64,000 bases of DNA from NCBI RefSeq assembly GCF_020283565.1, contig NC_060063.1:46522856-46586855 (forward strand). The letters run 5' to 3'. The position numbers were made by a program, and so were the translations under genes. Shown piece after piece: positions 1-10,298 of the stretch (within the stretch, counting starts at the first letter, position 1; each line of letters opens with the position of its first letter). The stretch comes from Trifolium pratense (Eukaryota > Streptophyta > Magnoliopsida > Fabales > Fabaceae). The notes below the pieces were generated by a model that searched no databases, was not told the origin of the DNA, and saw only the letters and a program-made list of their open reading frames with translations.

Positions 1-437
1 CCTCCAATGATATTATTATTAGTCAACCCGGTAATCACTTGAGCTACAACCATAGAATCCACATGAAACTCAATTATATTGAATCTCAAAATTCGAGCAT
101 AAGATAGGTCTTCGAGAAGTCCCCACAATTTCGCCACAAAAAACACTACTTACACCTATAAACGTCGCAAAGCCTCAAATCCACTTGCCATCACTACCTC
201 GAATCACTCCACCACACCCTGCTCCCATCCTTTCCTTTGAAGCATCATCACCCAACCACTCTTTGGCAGCCTCCACCTCACCATGGTTAACTCCTTAGCA
301 TGCTTCGAGATGATCCTATTTGCTCCACAATAATCACACATATGAGTCATAAAGTCAAGTGAAACATCTAATTCGCCCTGGTACATGCAGCTGCAAAATA
401 CTCTTCCACATAGCTTCAAGAAAATTATTTTACGCAA
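1..437 (-). pseudogene. Degenerate LINE-type RNase H domain relic
   Basis: Read on the minus strand, several frames together give the look of the RNase H region at the C-terminus of plant non-LTR (LINE) polyproteins: an RWRLPKSGWV start, then GAGCGGVIRGSDGKW, then a block like FHVDSMVVAQVITGL near position 60. The frame has to be changed at least twice and a TGA interrupts after GSDGKWI, so nothing can be translated as one protein. The relic runs off the left edge of the window, so its true length is unknown. The family assignment rests on motif memory only. Confidence 0.55.
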
Positions 438-1907
438 AATCGCAAAGCCTTTTAATTTGTGTAGTTAATTACTTAGTTGTTACCACTTACCATGAGGAAT
501 CTATCCACAACTTGAGTTTTTTGTTTTCCATTTATAAGCTATCCACAACTTGAGTGTAGAATCACTTTGACAAAGAATTCAGTATATATAGAATATGGGC
601 AATCATCATACACAAATGTCTATCCGCATTTTTCTAATGATCGTGATATTTGTATAATCAATTAAGGCTGGAAATGAGTCGAGTCGAACTCGCTTAAGCT
701 CAACTCGACTCATTTATTTAATGAGTTTAATTATCGAATTGAGTCATTTGGTTCATGAACCAAGTTCAACGAGATAATTATAGTGTGAGTATGAGCTAGA
801 AAATTGTCCAAAATTGTCTCAAATTAATTATACAAATAGTATCATTTTTCTTTCTATTTTGAATATTTTGTTGTAGTATGATATGTATTAAACTTGATTT
901 GTTTGTATCATATCTATGTTATTCATTTTTTGATCTTTTTCTTTTTTTGGTAAGATTCATTTTTTCTTTTGTGTGTATATATATGTATATTATTTAAACT
1001 TATTTAATTTTTTATTTTTAATATTAAATTTATATTTGAAAAAAAATTATGTTATTAAGAACAAATTTATAACAGAAAAATGTTCAACTGTGTTTTAGTT
1101 TTTGAGTTCCTATAACATGTGAAGACCCGGTACTCCAAAATTGGCAAAGTATTGTGTCCGATACGTACTCGATACCGATATTCATCCGATACTTTATGAT
1201 ACACGTATCGGAGAAGTATCGTATTAGAGAAGTATCAGCAATTAATATTATTTTTTAAAATAAAATATAACCAATACTTGTTGGATACTTTTCCGATACG
1301 CGTATCGATCGAAAAAGTATCAGACAATTAATGCTCTTTGATTATGGAAACGTAGGAGAGGATACTGATACAATTCGTATTTTCTCTTAAGTATTGAATA
1401 TTAGAGTATGATGTTACCAACTATGTCTTTATTAGTTTTTCTCATTGTCATGACTTTAACTCTGGACCTCCAACTCTTTAACGCTTAGCTCAACTAGCTT
1501 AACTAGTTGAGCTATCCATGTCACGCACCTTTTTGGGTAGTACTTAACTCTATATATTTAATTGTCACTTGTTTTCTTATTTTGAGCAATTTGAATGTTA
1601 ATTTTTATCATTATCGATTTTAGTTATGTTTATATATTTAATTTTAAATTTAATTTTTAAATAACGTATCCCGGATGTATCGTATCGGGAATTTTGAAAA
1701 TTTTCTCATCGCCTGTATCAGTGTTGTATCGTATCGGTATCGTGTAACGTATCAATGCTTCATAACTATAGTGTAGATTAAACCGTTTTTGAAATTCTTT
1801 CGACCCACAAACAAATCAAATTGATTAATGAAGTCGGGCCTTGGATATAGTGTGGGCTTCAGAATTTTGATAAATATATGTGTTGTTGCTATACATACTG
1901 CTGCGAA
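438..1907. other. Gene-free AT-rich stretch with diverged repeats
   Basis: No convincing coding exon was found on either strand. Around 668-730 there is a run of GAGTCGAGTCGAACTCG-type words that looks like the end of a dispersed legume repeat. From about 1130 to 1770 a different repeat is present (separate entry). The rest is AT-rich. Confidence 0.5.
1131..1773. repeat. Diverged inverted-arm repeat with GTATCG words
   Basis: The left part (1155-1330) and the right part (1665-1765) are both rich in GATACG/CGTATC words and read roughly as reverse complements of each other (for example GATACGTACTCGATACCG on the left against CGTATCGGTATCGTG on the right). This suggests a decayed foldback-type MITE of about 640 bp. 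Ends and target duplication were not resolved. Confidence 0.4.
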
Positions 1908-2356
1908 TCACTACCCACACCCCCCTTTACTTTCCAAAATACCCTACCATCTACATTTCCACTTCATCAACTAGAGAAAGAAAAGCATTGAATACAAATA
2001 TAAACAAATAAGAAAATCATACTACTTAGAAAAGTAAAAATTATCTCTATCTCTATCTTTAAAAAAGATGGACGTTCCAAACCCCCAATCCCCATAAAAC
2101 CCTAGCTCCCTTTCTTCAACCCTAATTGCTAGCCAATCACTAATATACACCTTGCTATAAAAATCAATATGAAATTAATTCACTAACCCTTCAAATCCTC
2201 TTCCAGTTGCAAATAATTCATTGGTTGAATACTCCTTCATTTAATGTTCCTTCCTTTCTTCATATACCTATCATCTTCACAATCCTAATATTTCTATCTT
2301 AATTTCTCACAACCGTATTTTCTTCTCCTTCTTCTTCCTCATTAATTTCTCAAAGA

Positions 2357-2507
2357 CATGCAAATATTCCATGTGTCCAAACTCTAATCTTTCTCCCTAA
2401 CATCTCACAATTGTATCTTCTTCTCCTTCTCCCTTATTAATTGCTCAAAAGACATGCAAATATTTCATGTGTCCAACATGCAAATATTCCATGTTTCTCT
2501 ATAAATA
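2357..2507 (+). promoter_or_regulatory. Promoter-like block: three RY-type repeats plus TATA box
   Basis: The word CATGCAAATATT(C/T)CATG occurs at 2357, 2453 and 2477. CATGCA is the core of the RY element known from seed-gene promoters bound by B3 factors. A TATA box (TATAAATA) follows at 2500, 38 bases before the ATG of the small candidate gene at 2538. The spacing is that of a real plant promoter; seed expression is only an inference. Confidence 0.4.
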
Positions 2508-2537
2508 CCAACAATCATCATTTATCTTGCCAAAAAA

Positions 2538-3109
2538 ATGGCTCTCTCAGGTGAACATACATACTAGCATTTTTTTTAACTACATATCTTGCTTTTTTAT
2601 TATTAGTCTTGCTCATGTTTTTTGGTCTTACCATTTGTATGTATAGGAATTTGTATGATTGTGATAACTTTGCAGTGGTTTCTCTATGACATTATAAAAG
2701 TACTATCTGGATTGTAAGTGACTTCTTTTTATCAGTTTTCATGTACTATAGTTGTCAATATAATTGTTGTTTTCTGTTCATTTAAATTTAGAAGACTCGA
2801 AAAAAAGTTCTTTTAAAGCTTCATATTTATATATTTTATCACAAATTTGCTTACTAGATTGTGAGGTTTGTTGTTAATCTCATTGTAAGTGTCACTCTTG
2901 GATTGTCAGCTCTTAATGTTATTGGAGACAAGAAATTGAAGCTCAAATTTGGAGGTGAGAGTCTTCTCATATTAATCTTATTTCAATTTATTGTTCTTTT
3001 CTTTGTTAATTAGGAAATTATGGATCCTTATTAGGAAACTTTTTCTTATGTAGGTGTGGCATTAGGAGACATTTGGATCTCACAGAAGATTTTGTGGTGC
3101 GTAACATAA
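2538..3109 (+). CDS. Candidate four-exon gene for a 74-residue membrane-type protein
   Basis: Not recognised. Joining 2538-2550, 2647-2713, 2866-2954 and 3054-3109 over GT-AG introns gives one open frame of 74 residues beginning MALSG and ending WCVT. It has two hydrophobic stretches (about residues 5-35, with ICMIVITLQWFLYDII, and LFVVNLIVSVTLGLSALNV) and a basic patch, GDKKLKLKFGG. Support comes from the TATA box with RY-like repeats directly upstream and from frame-keeping junctions. Against it: the first exon codes for only four full residues, no family is recalled, and the locus may lie inside a Helitron, so it could be a captured fragment or a chance model. A further decayed exon-like stretch with in-frame stops lies at about 3755-3910. 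Confidence 0.25.
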
Positions 3110-5081
3110 ATTGTTTTATGTTTTGTTTTTTTTTTTTATTATTATTATTTTGAAGATTGCAATGATTATTAATAGTATTTTTGCACTTATGCATCAAACT
3201 CACATATACTACCATATTTTTCTTAGAGGAAGGTGGAATTGGAAATAAACATGAATAATGAAGCATCCTTTGTGGCCTCCACAGAATTGTTGTTATTCAT
3301 GTGTTAGATAATTTTGTTATTCATCTCTCTCTCATGCATTCTTACTATTTGATTAAAGGTATAGTTTCTATAGTTAGTATCAATTTTAATTAATTGATTT
3401 AACTTCTAATGCAAATTAGATTAATAATATTTTAAGATAATTATATTTTATATTGGGCATATGTATGGACTGCAGCAGGATGGACGTGTACTGCTATATA
3501 ACTAAATGAAAATAGACTTTTTTTTTTAGTTGAAAATAGACTATGTTGTCTCCATATTTTTCGTGTTATTTTGAGCAATTTTGGATGTGTCACAGAGGTA
3601 AATCTAAAGGTGTCGGAAATTGTTGACTAAAAATGAAGCATGCATGGATCATTGTAACTGATATTGAGATACTAACTGTGTTTGCTGCATTATGATTTTA
3701 CTGACATTACAAATAATTCTCAATAAGATGCAGAATCTGAGTTTCTTACTCCAAAAAGTTGCTTGCGAACTCTATTGATACTGTTGAGAAGGCTCTTGCA
3801 TAAGGATTTGTGAAACTTTCTCACATTGATGTCTATGAGGTGAAGTAAAAATTAGAAAATTCTTCAAGCATAGTTGAAGTTAAAGAGGGTTTTCATCTGA
3901 CATTAGAAGTAGTGATTTAGAGGTGAGGTAGAAAGAAAATTTGGATGAAATTGAATAGTGATTTCCTTATTCTTTCGAATTTATTGGTTTTGGAATTCTT
4001 GATGATACTTCTTTGATAGGATATATGGCTCTATTATTCAAAAGCAAATCGACTCACTTTTTTGTCAAAATCATATGTGATCATAGTGATTTTGAATCAA
4101 TTGTAGACACATGGAATGTATGTGACCCGTGTTATCAAAGAAGACATATTAGTGAACTTTTGCTTGAATTATGAAACTGGGTGATGATTTATTTGGAGTG
4201 GTAGCATAGTAAATGATCATTCAAGAGCATTTTGCTTGAATTGTGAAACTGAATGATGATTTGTTTGGAATAGTAGTGTGATCTCTTTCAAGAGCATGTT
4301 TGATTTGTGAGTATAAGATGTGATTTAAACTAAGCCATTTATATAATTTACTTTTGTATCGTACTTATTATAATTTGGTTTTTAAGTTTGTTTGCTCTTT
4401 TGGATCATTGATGTTTATCGTTTAGAACCATATTAATCGCACAAAACAAAGAGTAAAAATTAAATTTTATACATTTCACGCACTAGTGGAAAAAACAGTT
4501 TTTAAATCAGGGAATTTAAATCAGTTTCTATCCACCTGATTTAAAGAGTGTCACACTAGGACACGGAGGGAATTTTCATATTTGTTTTAATATTTAAGTC
4601 AGTTAAACTGATTTAAAAAGTTTTATAATAATTAAAATAAATTGAGACAATATTATTTACTCATTCCATTAGATGATTTCGCCTCTTTCACAAAAACACA
4701 ACTACCTCTCCCTCTTGTATCTCAGATCTGAAACGAAACCCTAGTCTCTCTCCCTCACAGCGAATGAACAACGTTCTCCCTCACATCGAACCACGTTTTC
4801 CCTCTCAAACCCTAAGTCGTTCTTCCTCGGTGAAACGCAAATTATCTCCCTATCTGCTATGATGAAATCGATTACGACGAACTCGTTCTGCTACCACGGT
4901 GAAATTCGTCCTCCGCTTTCAAGGTTAGTTCAAATTCTCCTCATTCTTCAATAGATAGATTACGAGCCTAATTTCTTTTTGTGTGTGGTTATAATTCGTT
5001 CTCCCCTTTCTAATTTCATATGTGTCGGTGTGTGTTTGTGTTTATTATTCCGTTTATAATTTTTACTTCCTTTACTTGCTC

Positions 5082-5303
5082 CTTGCATTTATGGCTGCCA
5101 TGAAGGGATATAAGATGGTTTTGACCATGCCCTCTTACACAAGCTTGGAAAGAAGGGTTTGTATGAGAGCATTTGCAGCTGAATTGATTCTCACTGATCC
5201 AACCAAAGGAATGGGAGGAACAGTAAAAAAGGCATACGACCTTTTGGAATCCACGCCAAATGCTTACATGCTGCAACAATTTTCCAACCCGGCCAATACT
5301 CGG
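5082..5303 (+). pseudogene. Captured exon of cysteine synthase (O-acetylserine (thiol)lyase)
   Basis: A 74-codon open exon reads [20 protein letters not shown], then [29 protein letters not shown] and [12 protein letters not shown]. These are hallmark segments of plant cysteine synthase, the PLP enzyme that makes cysteine from O-acetylserine and sulfide. A GT donor follows at 5304. The catalytic lysine region and the rest of the roughly 320-residue enzyme are missing, so no enzyme can be made. It lies inside the CACTA element and matches a duplicated host fragment. The frame is still open, which suggests a fairly recent capture. Confidence 0.85.
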
Positions 5304-5925
5304 GTAAGGTTTACTCAACTCAACTCAAATTACTATTTCTGTTTGAAACATTGTTTTTCAGTTTGATTGTTGTCTCTTTTGGTATCAGTTCCTTCAAAAT
5401 TCCGGTGCGTATTAGCAACATTGGTAGAGGTCCTGAGTTGCCGGTTGGGTCACGTTATGTTGTCTCAAAAGTATGTTAAATATCAAATTCTGCTAGGAAG
5501 AGCTTAATATGCAACAACAACAATGTGTTCATAGCAGTATAAGGTTTTATTATGCAGATGCAAAAGAAGCTGAGTTTCACTTGAACTAATAGACTACACT
5601 GTTATGAGTTCATTGGAAAGGAAAGGATTGATTGGGTGTTATGTCTTGTAATGATACTAGTATTATAATAAGGTGTATGTAGTGGGTGAATTTACATGTA
5701 TCTTGACATGAGTTATTCCTTGTAGGAATATGTAGAGGAATTGGTGTATAGCAGAAAACTTTGTAACTGAGATGGTATGAGCATGAGCTGTACTATGACA
5801 TAGTTGTGGCATGTCTTATGTCTAATTAATAAAATTCTTATGTTTATTATTCTCATGTCTTATGCTCATCATAGGTTCCTTGTCATGGTTCAAGGATTAT
5901 CTTATGTTTTTATTTTTGATTACAG

Positions 5926-6006
5926 GATGAATCTGATGAAATGTTGCGCAGAGGGTTTAAAGATCAAATCTATGATGTGTATAGATATCTCCCACCAGAT
6001 CTTCAG
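5926..6006 (+). pseudogene. Captured exon of eIF4A (DEAD-box RNA helicase)
   Basis: Between an AG acceptor and a GT donor, 27 codons read [20 protein letters not shown] and then YLPPDLQ. This is the segment just after the DEAD motif of the translation initiation factor eIF4A family. One exon alone cannot work. It sits about 620 bases from the cysteine synthase fragment within the same CACTA element, so the element has collected pieces of at least two unrelated host genes. Confidence 0.85.
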
Positions 6007-7636
6007 GTTCTCCTTACCTTCATGCCCTCGTCTCTGTCATTGTATTTGGAATGGAATTTCTGCAATTTGATATCTTAATATATATGCTAAAACTAAACTA
6101 AAGTGCACTGGGATAGTTAGTTTATTGTTTTCCATATGTAGACTTCACAATATCTTAAGGTTTGACAATGACAATGAACAAAAATAATATTGAACATTGT
6201 CTTTTATACATACCAATTTCCAATTCAGACAAATTGTGCTATTAGATAGGGATGTAAGAAGTGTGCAGTGTTCCTGTTTGCTAATTTGATTTAGTGACCG
6301 GACATCATATATGAAGGAGTCATTTTAATGTTTTGATTAAACAATGAAGATACTTCTTTTTTTCATAATATAATCTGCAAACTGTGATCATTTCATTTTT
6401 GTGTTCTTGAATGAAACCTAAGTGATAAGGTTCTGTATCAATTTTTTCATATGCTCATTTTCATGCCATGAATAGGTATGACATTAATCATGAAAGATTA
6501 AGACTTCAGTTATATATTGGATATTATATTTATTTGAAATATTAGACTTATATCTTGTTCTTGTTTTTATGGATTGAACTTTGTTTTTTGTGTTTTTATG
6601 AGGATTTAATGATAATGACAATGATGCGAATATGATACTGTGAAAATGATTCTCTACCTGGTGGTGCTTTGTATTATAACCATATGCTCATTTTCACTTC
6701 TTTGCAATTTTTGTACTTAACTTATGTTGTGTCTGTGTGCAGGTGCGGTGTCAGGGATCTCTTTGTTGAGGCGCTGGTGCTATTTGGTTTTGTGCTTCTG
6801 TTTGCAGACCTGTGTCTCTTTGCTTTAGGTTAGGATAGTGTATTGCAGTATTGGTAGTAGCATTCTTTAGTTTTGTTAAGATATATTTAAATCCATGATA
6901 CTTTTGGTAACCTTGTTTCATGAATATTTTGTAATTGAATTTATTTATAATTTGGTATGAAATTTGATTCTTTGATATTTTTTTATTAATGATTTTATTT
7001 GAAATATTAAAAGGAATGTGTGTGGGAATCTGTTTTAATGTCTAAATCATGTATTATTTGGGGGAGAGAATGAAAAAAATTTAAAAAAAAAAAGATTTTA
7101 AATCGGGTGAACCGATTTAAATTGTTGATTTTAAATCGGTTCAATATAGATTTAGAAACTTAAAGTACTTTTTGAACTTTTTTAAAATCAGACTAACCGA
7201 TTTAATAAACTATTTTAAATCAGACTAACCGATTTAATAAAAGATTTTAAATCGGATCAAGATCCGATTTAAAAGCGAAAAACTTTCTAAATCGACGGCT
7301 TCTAAATCGGTCGCTCAACCGATTTAAATAGCCTCCAGGAACCGATTTAAAAAGTGTTTTTTCCACTAGTGACGGGTCTTTGAAGGCTCTACTATAAAAT
7401 TCGATATGACTGAGCCATCCACTTAATTATGTTTAATTCACCATGATCAACAACATCCATGATTGACAACATCCATAATTAACATATAAATGATGTTCCG
7501 CTGAACCCGGGCAACGCACGGGACGACGACTAGTTGTTGCTTAATATGTTGTCATTGTCTTAAATGAGGGTAAATAATTATGTGTAAGATTTATTCAGTT
7601 GAACCAAATGCTTAACAAACCGAGCCGATGAAATAA

Positions 7637-7964
7637 GACCATCTCCAATGGTGGATACTTATTTTTTTAAGTACTAGTACCTAATAGGTACCCCATTGGA
7701 GCAAAACACAAAAAGTACCTAATAGGTACTGATTCTACAATAAGAAGTGATACCTATTTTATTTTTGTGGGTTCCATTTATAATGATGCATAGTTATTGG
7801 TGGAATGTGTTGTTGGTGGGATACATTTAGAACTTTTTAAGAGATTTGGGTTGGAGGATTGAGTACTTATTAAGTACTATTAATTAAAAAATTATAAATG
7901 AGTGATGTGTACACGTGGGGTCCAGTTATGTACTAAAAAATGAGTATCTTCATTGTGAATGCTC
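7637..7964. mobile_element. Tourist-like (PIF/Harbinger) MITE
   Basis: A 328-bp element with imperfect terminal inverted repeats (GACCATCTCCAATGG at the left, GAGCATTCACAATGA as the reverse complement of the right end). It is flanked by the 3-bp duplication TAA (7634-7636 and 7965-7967), as expected for PIF/Harbinger MITEs. It has no coding capacity. Confidence 0.75.
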
Positions 7965-8253
7965 TAAGTAACTGAACTAATATGAATATCTTGCTAGACA
8001 AATGTCACTTTTTTGTGAGCCACGGTTGAAAACAAACTAACCCAAAAAAAAAAATTATCGAATAATAGATTTTTTAGATGAGAGAGAAAACAAATGTTAA
8101 AAGTGGATGTTATTTTGTGATTAAAAAAAATCACTTTTACATGTTGGATTGTTTCTAACAAACTAAAGATTATTTTATTAAAAATAGTGTTTTTTATTAA
8201 TTATATAAATACAAAGTAAATTATATTTCTCTACAAAATCACTATTTTTTTAA

Positions 8254-8429
8254 GGGTCTTGTTAACATGTGCATATAGGGCACATGATAAGGTATCTTAA
8301 TATAGAAATTTAACATTTAATGATACTAGACATTTAATGTTTGAAAAGTTAAAATGCACAAATTCTAAGACATAATTTCTATTTTTACTACCTTAACATG
8401 TGTCATATATGCACATGTTAACATTCTCC
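8254..8429. mobile_element. Mutator-type MITE (family A)
   Basis: A 176-bp element with about 39-bp inverted ends starting GGGTCTTGTTAACATGTGC, each end being itself partly palindromic. It is flanked on both sides by a T-run ending in AA, consistent with a 9-bp duplication. The left end is closely similar to the MITE at 35185-35367. Confidence 0.65.
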
Positions 8430-9074
8430 TTTTTTTTAAGGACAAAACTTAGGCACAGTCACTTATGTGCTATTTTTGCTCTTGCCCTATACAAAAGTGA
8501 CATATGTATTAAATTTTCCACAAAAATATCTCCCTAACATATACCTTGTTGACTTGTTTACCTCAAATTTCATCTTTTTTTTGAATTTTTATTCTGGTAG
8601 ATTTTTTTGAATTTCTTTTTTTAGGATTGATGATCTTCATTTTTCTTTTGATAGAGATGATGATCTTCATTTTTTTTTAATTTCTTTCTTTTCTTTTATT
8701 TTTTATATGAATTTTCTTATTTTTTAATAAAAAAAATATTAAAAAATAAAATTATCTAATGTGGCAAGTCACATCAGTATTTTTTTAATAAAATAATGAG
8801 AAAAAGATCGAGGTGTTACAAATATAGAAGATAAAGGACCTACATGTTACAAATAAAAGATAAATGACCAAAGTGTTACAAATAAATAAGATAAATGACC
8901 TCTAGTGTAATTTTGCCTAATATAAATGAAACATTATTTTCTTAAAATTTGTGCATTATATTCTTAAATAAACGAAACAATATTTTAGATATTTTTATAA
9001 TTCTCTCTGTAGTCCTTAATATAAGATACAATTTATTTTTTAATTCATTAAAAGTCTAATGCATTATGCATCTG

Positions 9075-9562
9075 TAGGGTTGAGAATAAGTCAGGCGGCC
9101 TACAGACACCTTCGCCCTGGCCTGACCTGTTTATTAAAAATGCTAGGCTTAGACTTTGAAAAAAGCCTATTTACATAAATAGGTCAGACTCATGCTTCTA
9201 AAAAAGCGTATTATTTATATCATATTATTATTTATTTTTTTTTTTCCAAAGAAAAAATATATTATTATTTAATCATATTTGTTATTTTATTAACTTATAA
9301 TTATCGTGCTAATCATTTTATTAGTTTTTTCTTAATGTTGAAGAAATTATAAAAATTTAAATGTGAAATAGGTTTTTAACGTCTATTTAGCCTATTTAAA
9401 AAGATTATATAAAGACCTTTATGTAACACAGACTTTTAAAATAGGTTACAAGCCAAACCAAACCTTAAAAAGCTCGGACCAAGTTAAAATAAATAACATT
9501 TGATAGGTCGTAAGCCAAACTCAGGCCTAAATAAAAATCATAGGCCAAGTTTCCTAACCCTA
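9075..9562. mobile_element. hAT-type MITE
   Basis: A 488-bp repeat with ends TAGGGTTGAGAA and, as reverse complement, TAGGGTTAGGAA. The flanks are TGCATCTG (9067-9074) and TACATCTG (9563-9570), an 8-bp duplication with one change. The inside is AT-rich with repeated AGGCCTATTT-like words and no coding potential. Confidence 0.65.
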
Positions 9563-9768
9563 TACATCTGATTCATAATATAAACTACACACATTACATT
9601 TTTAATAAATTTAAAACAAATTTTCTATTATATTAAAGACGGGAGAATATATCACCAACCAATTTTCACCCAAAAAGATTTTATCTTAACGATATTCACG
9701 ATAAGATGTGATTGGATTATTGTTGCAAGTAAACCTTATATATATCCATGATCCATCAATTCTATCTC

Positions 9769-9776
9769 TATAAATA
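9769..9776 (+). promoter_or_regulatory. TATA box of the poly(A) polymerase gene
   Basis: TATAAATA lies about 520 bases upstream of the poly(A) polymerase start codon and is followed by a CT-rich leader (9855-10030), a typical plant promoter and 5'-UTR layout. The transcription start was not determined. Confidence 0.4.
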
Positions 9777-10298
9777 AATAAATATCTCAAAAAAATCAAA
9801 GAGTAACCAACCAACCCTAGTATAGTGTTGTAAGTTGTAACGCACGTTCTTTGAATTCACCTCTCTCATTCTCTGTATCTTTCTCTCTCTCTCTAAATAT
9901 CTCACTAACATATACCTGTCTTTCTCTCTCTTCTTTTTGTTAATTTGTTTCCGCGTGCCGATTTCACACCCCACCGCCAACCCTTTCTTTCTCTCCCAAT
10001 TTTCCCTTTTTCTTTCCCTCTCCCCATTCCCTTTTTTCCATCCTCAGATCCCTTTTCACTATTTTAGGGATCTAGGGTTTCCTTTCAATTTCAATTTTTT
10101 CAATCTCAATTCCCCTTTTCACTCATCACGCTTCGTTCAATTTTTAGGGTTTCGTTTCTTCGTTCAATGTGATTTCTTTTCGATTCATCACTTGTTTTCT
10201 TGTTTCGTTGATTAGAACAAAAACATCGAAAGATTCTATTTTGGTTTTTTTTTGAATAAATCTTTGTTGTTTTTTTCTTTGGCGTGTTGAGATCGATC

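Larger units (their letters stand above)
4481..7371. mobile_element. CACTA (En/Spm-type) non-autonomous transposon carrying host gene fragments
   Basis: The element starts with CACTAGTGGAAAAAAC at 4481 and ends with the reverse complement at 7371; the terminal inverted repeats agree at 27 of the first 29 bases. A 3-bp target duplication, ACG, flanks it at 4478-4480 and 7372-7374, as expected for this superfamily. Subterminal copies of an AACCGATTTAAA-like word in both orientations crowd 7090-7350, and weaker copies lie at 4500-4620. No transposase is seen. Inside are exon-like pieces of cysteine synthase (5082-5303) and eIF4A (5926-6006), an unidentified exon-like piece (about 5391-5471, readable as IPVRISNIGRGPELPVGS) and a 5'-UTR-like CT-rich block (4690-4930). 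Confidence 0.9.
1908..7533 (+). mobile_element. Candidate Helitron, interrupted by a CACTA element
   Basis: The right end (about 7505-7533) has the usual Helitron 3' signature: a short GC-rich hairpin (CCCGGGC, AAC loop, GCACGGG, one mismatch) about 10 bases before CTAG, followed by T. A matching 5' end is less sure: A followed by TC at 1908, leading into an AAAATACCCTACC-like segment of the type often seen at plant Helitron starts. No target duplication is expected for this class. Without the nested CACTA element it would be about 2.7 kb and non-autonomous. The 3' end is much better supported than the 5' end. Confidence 0.35.

Noticed and set aside
3755..3910. Exon-like plus-strand reading (SIDTVEKALA, stop, GFVKLSHIDVYEVK, stop)
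   Set aside because: Two in-frame stops and no recognised family; it could be a decayed exon but cannot be assigned.
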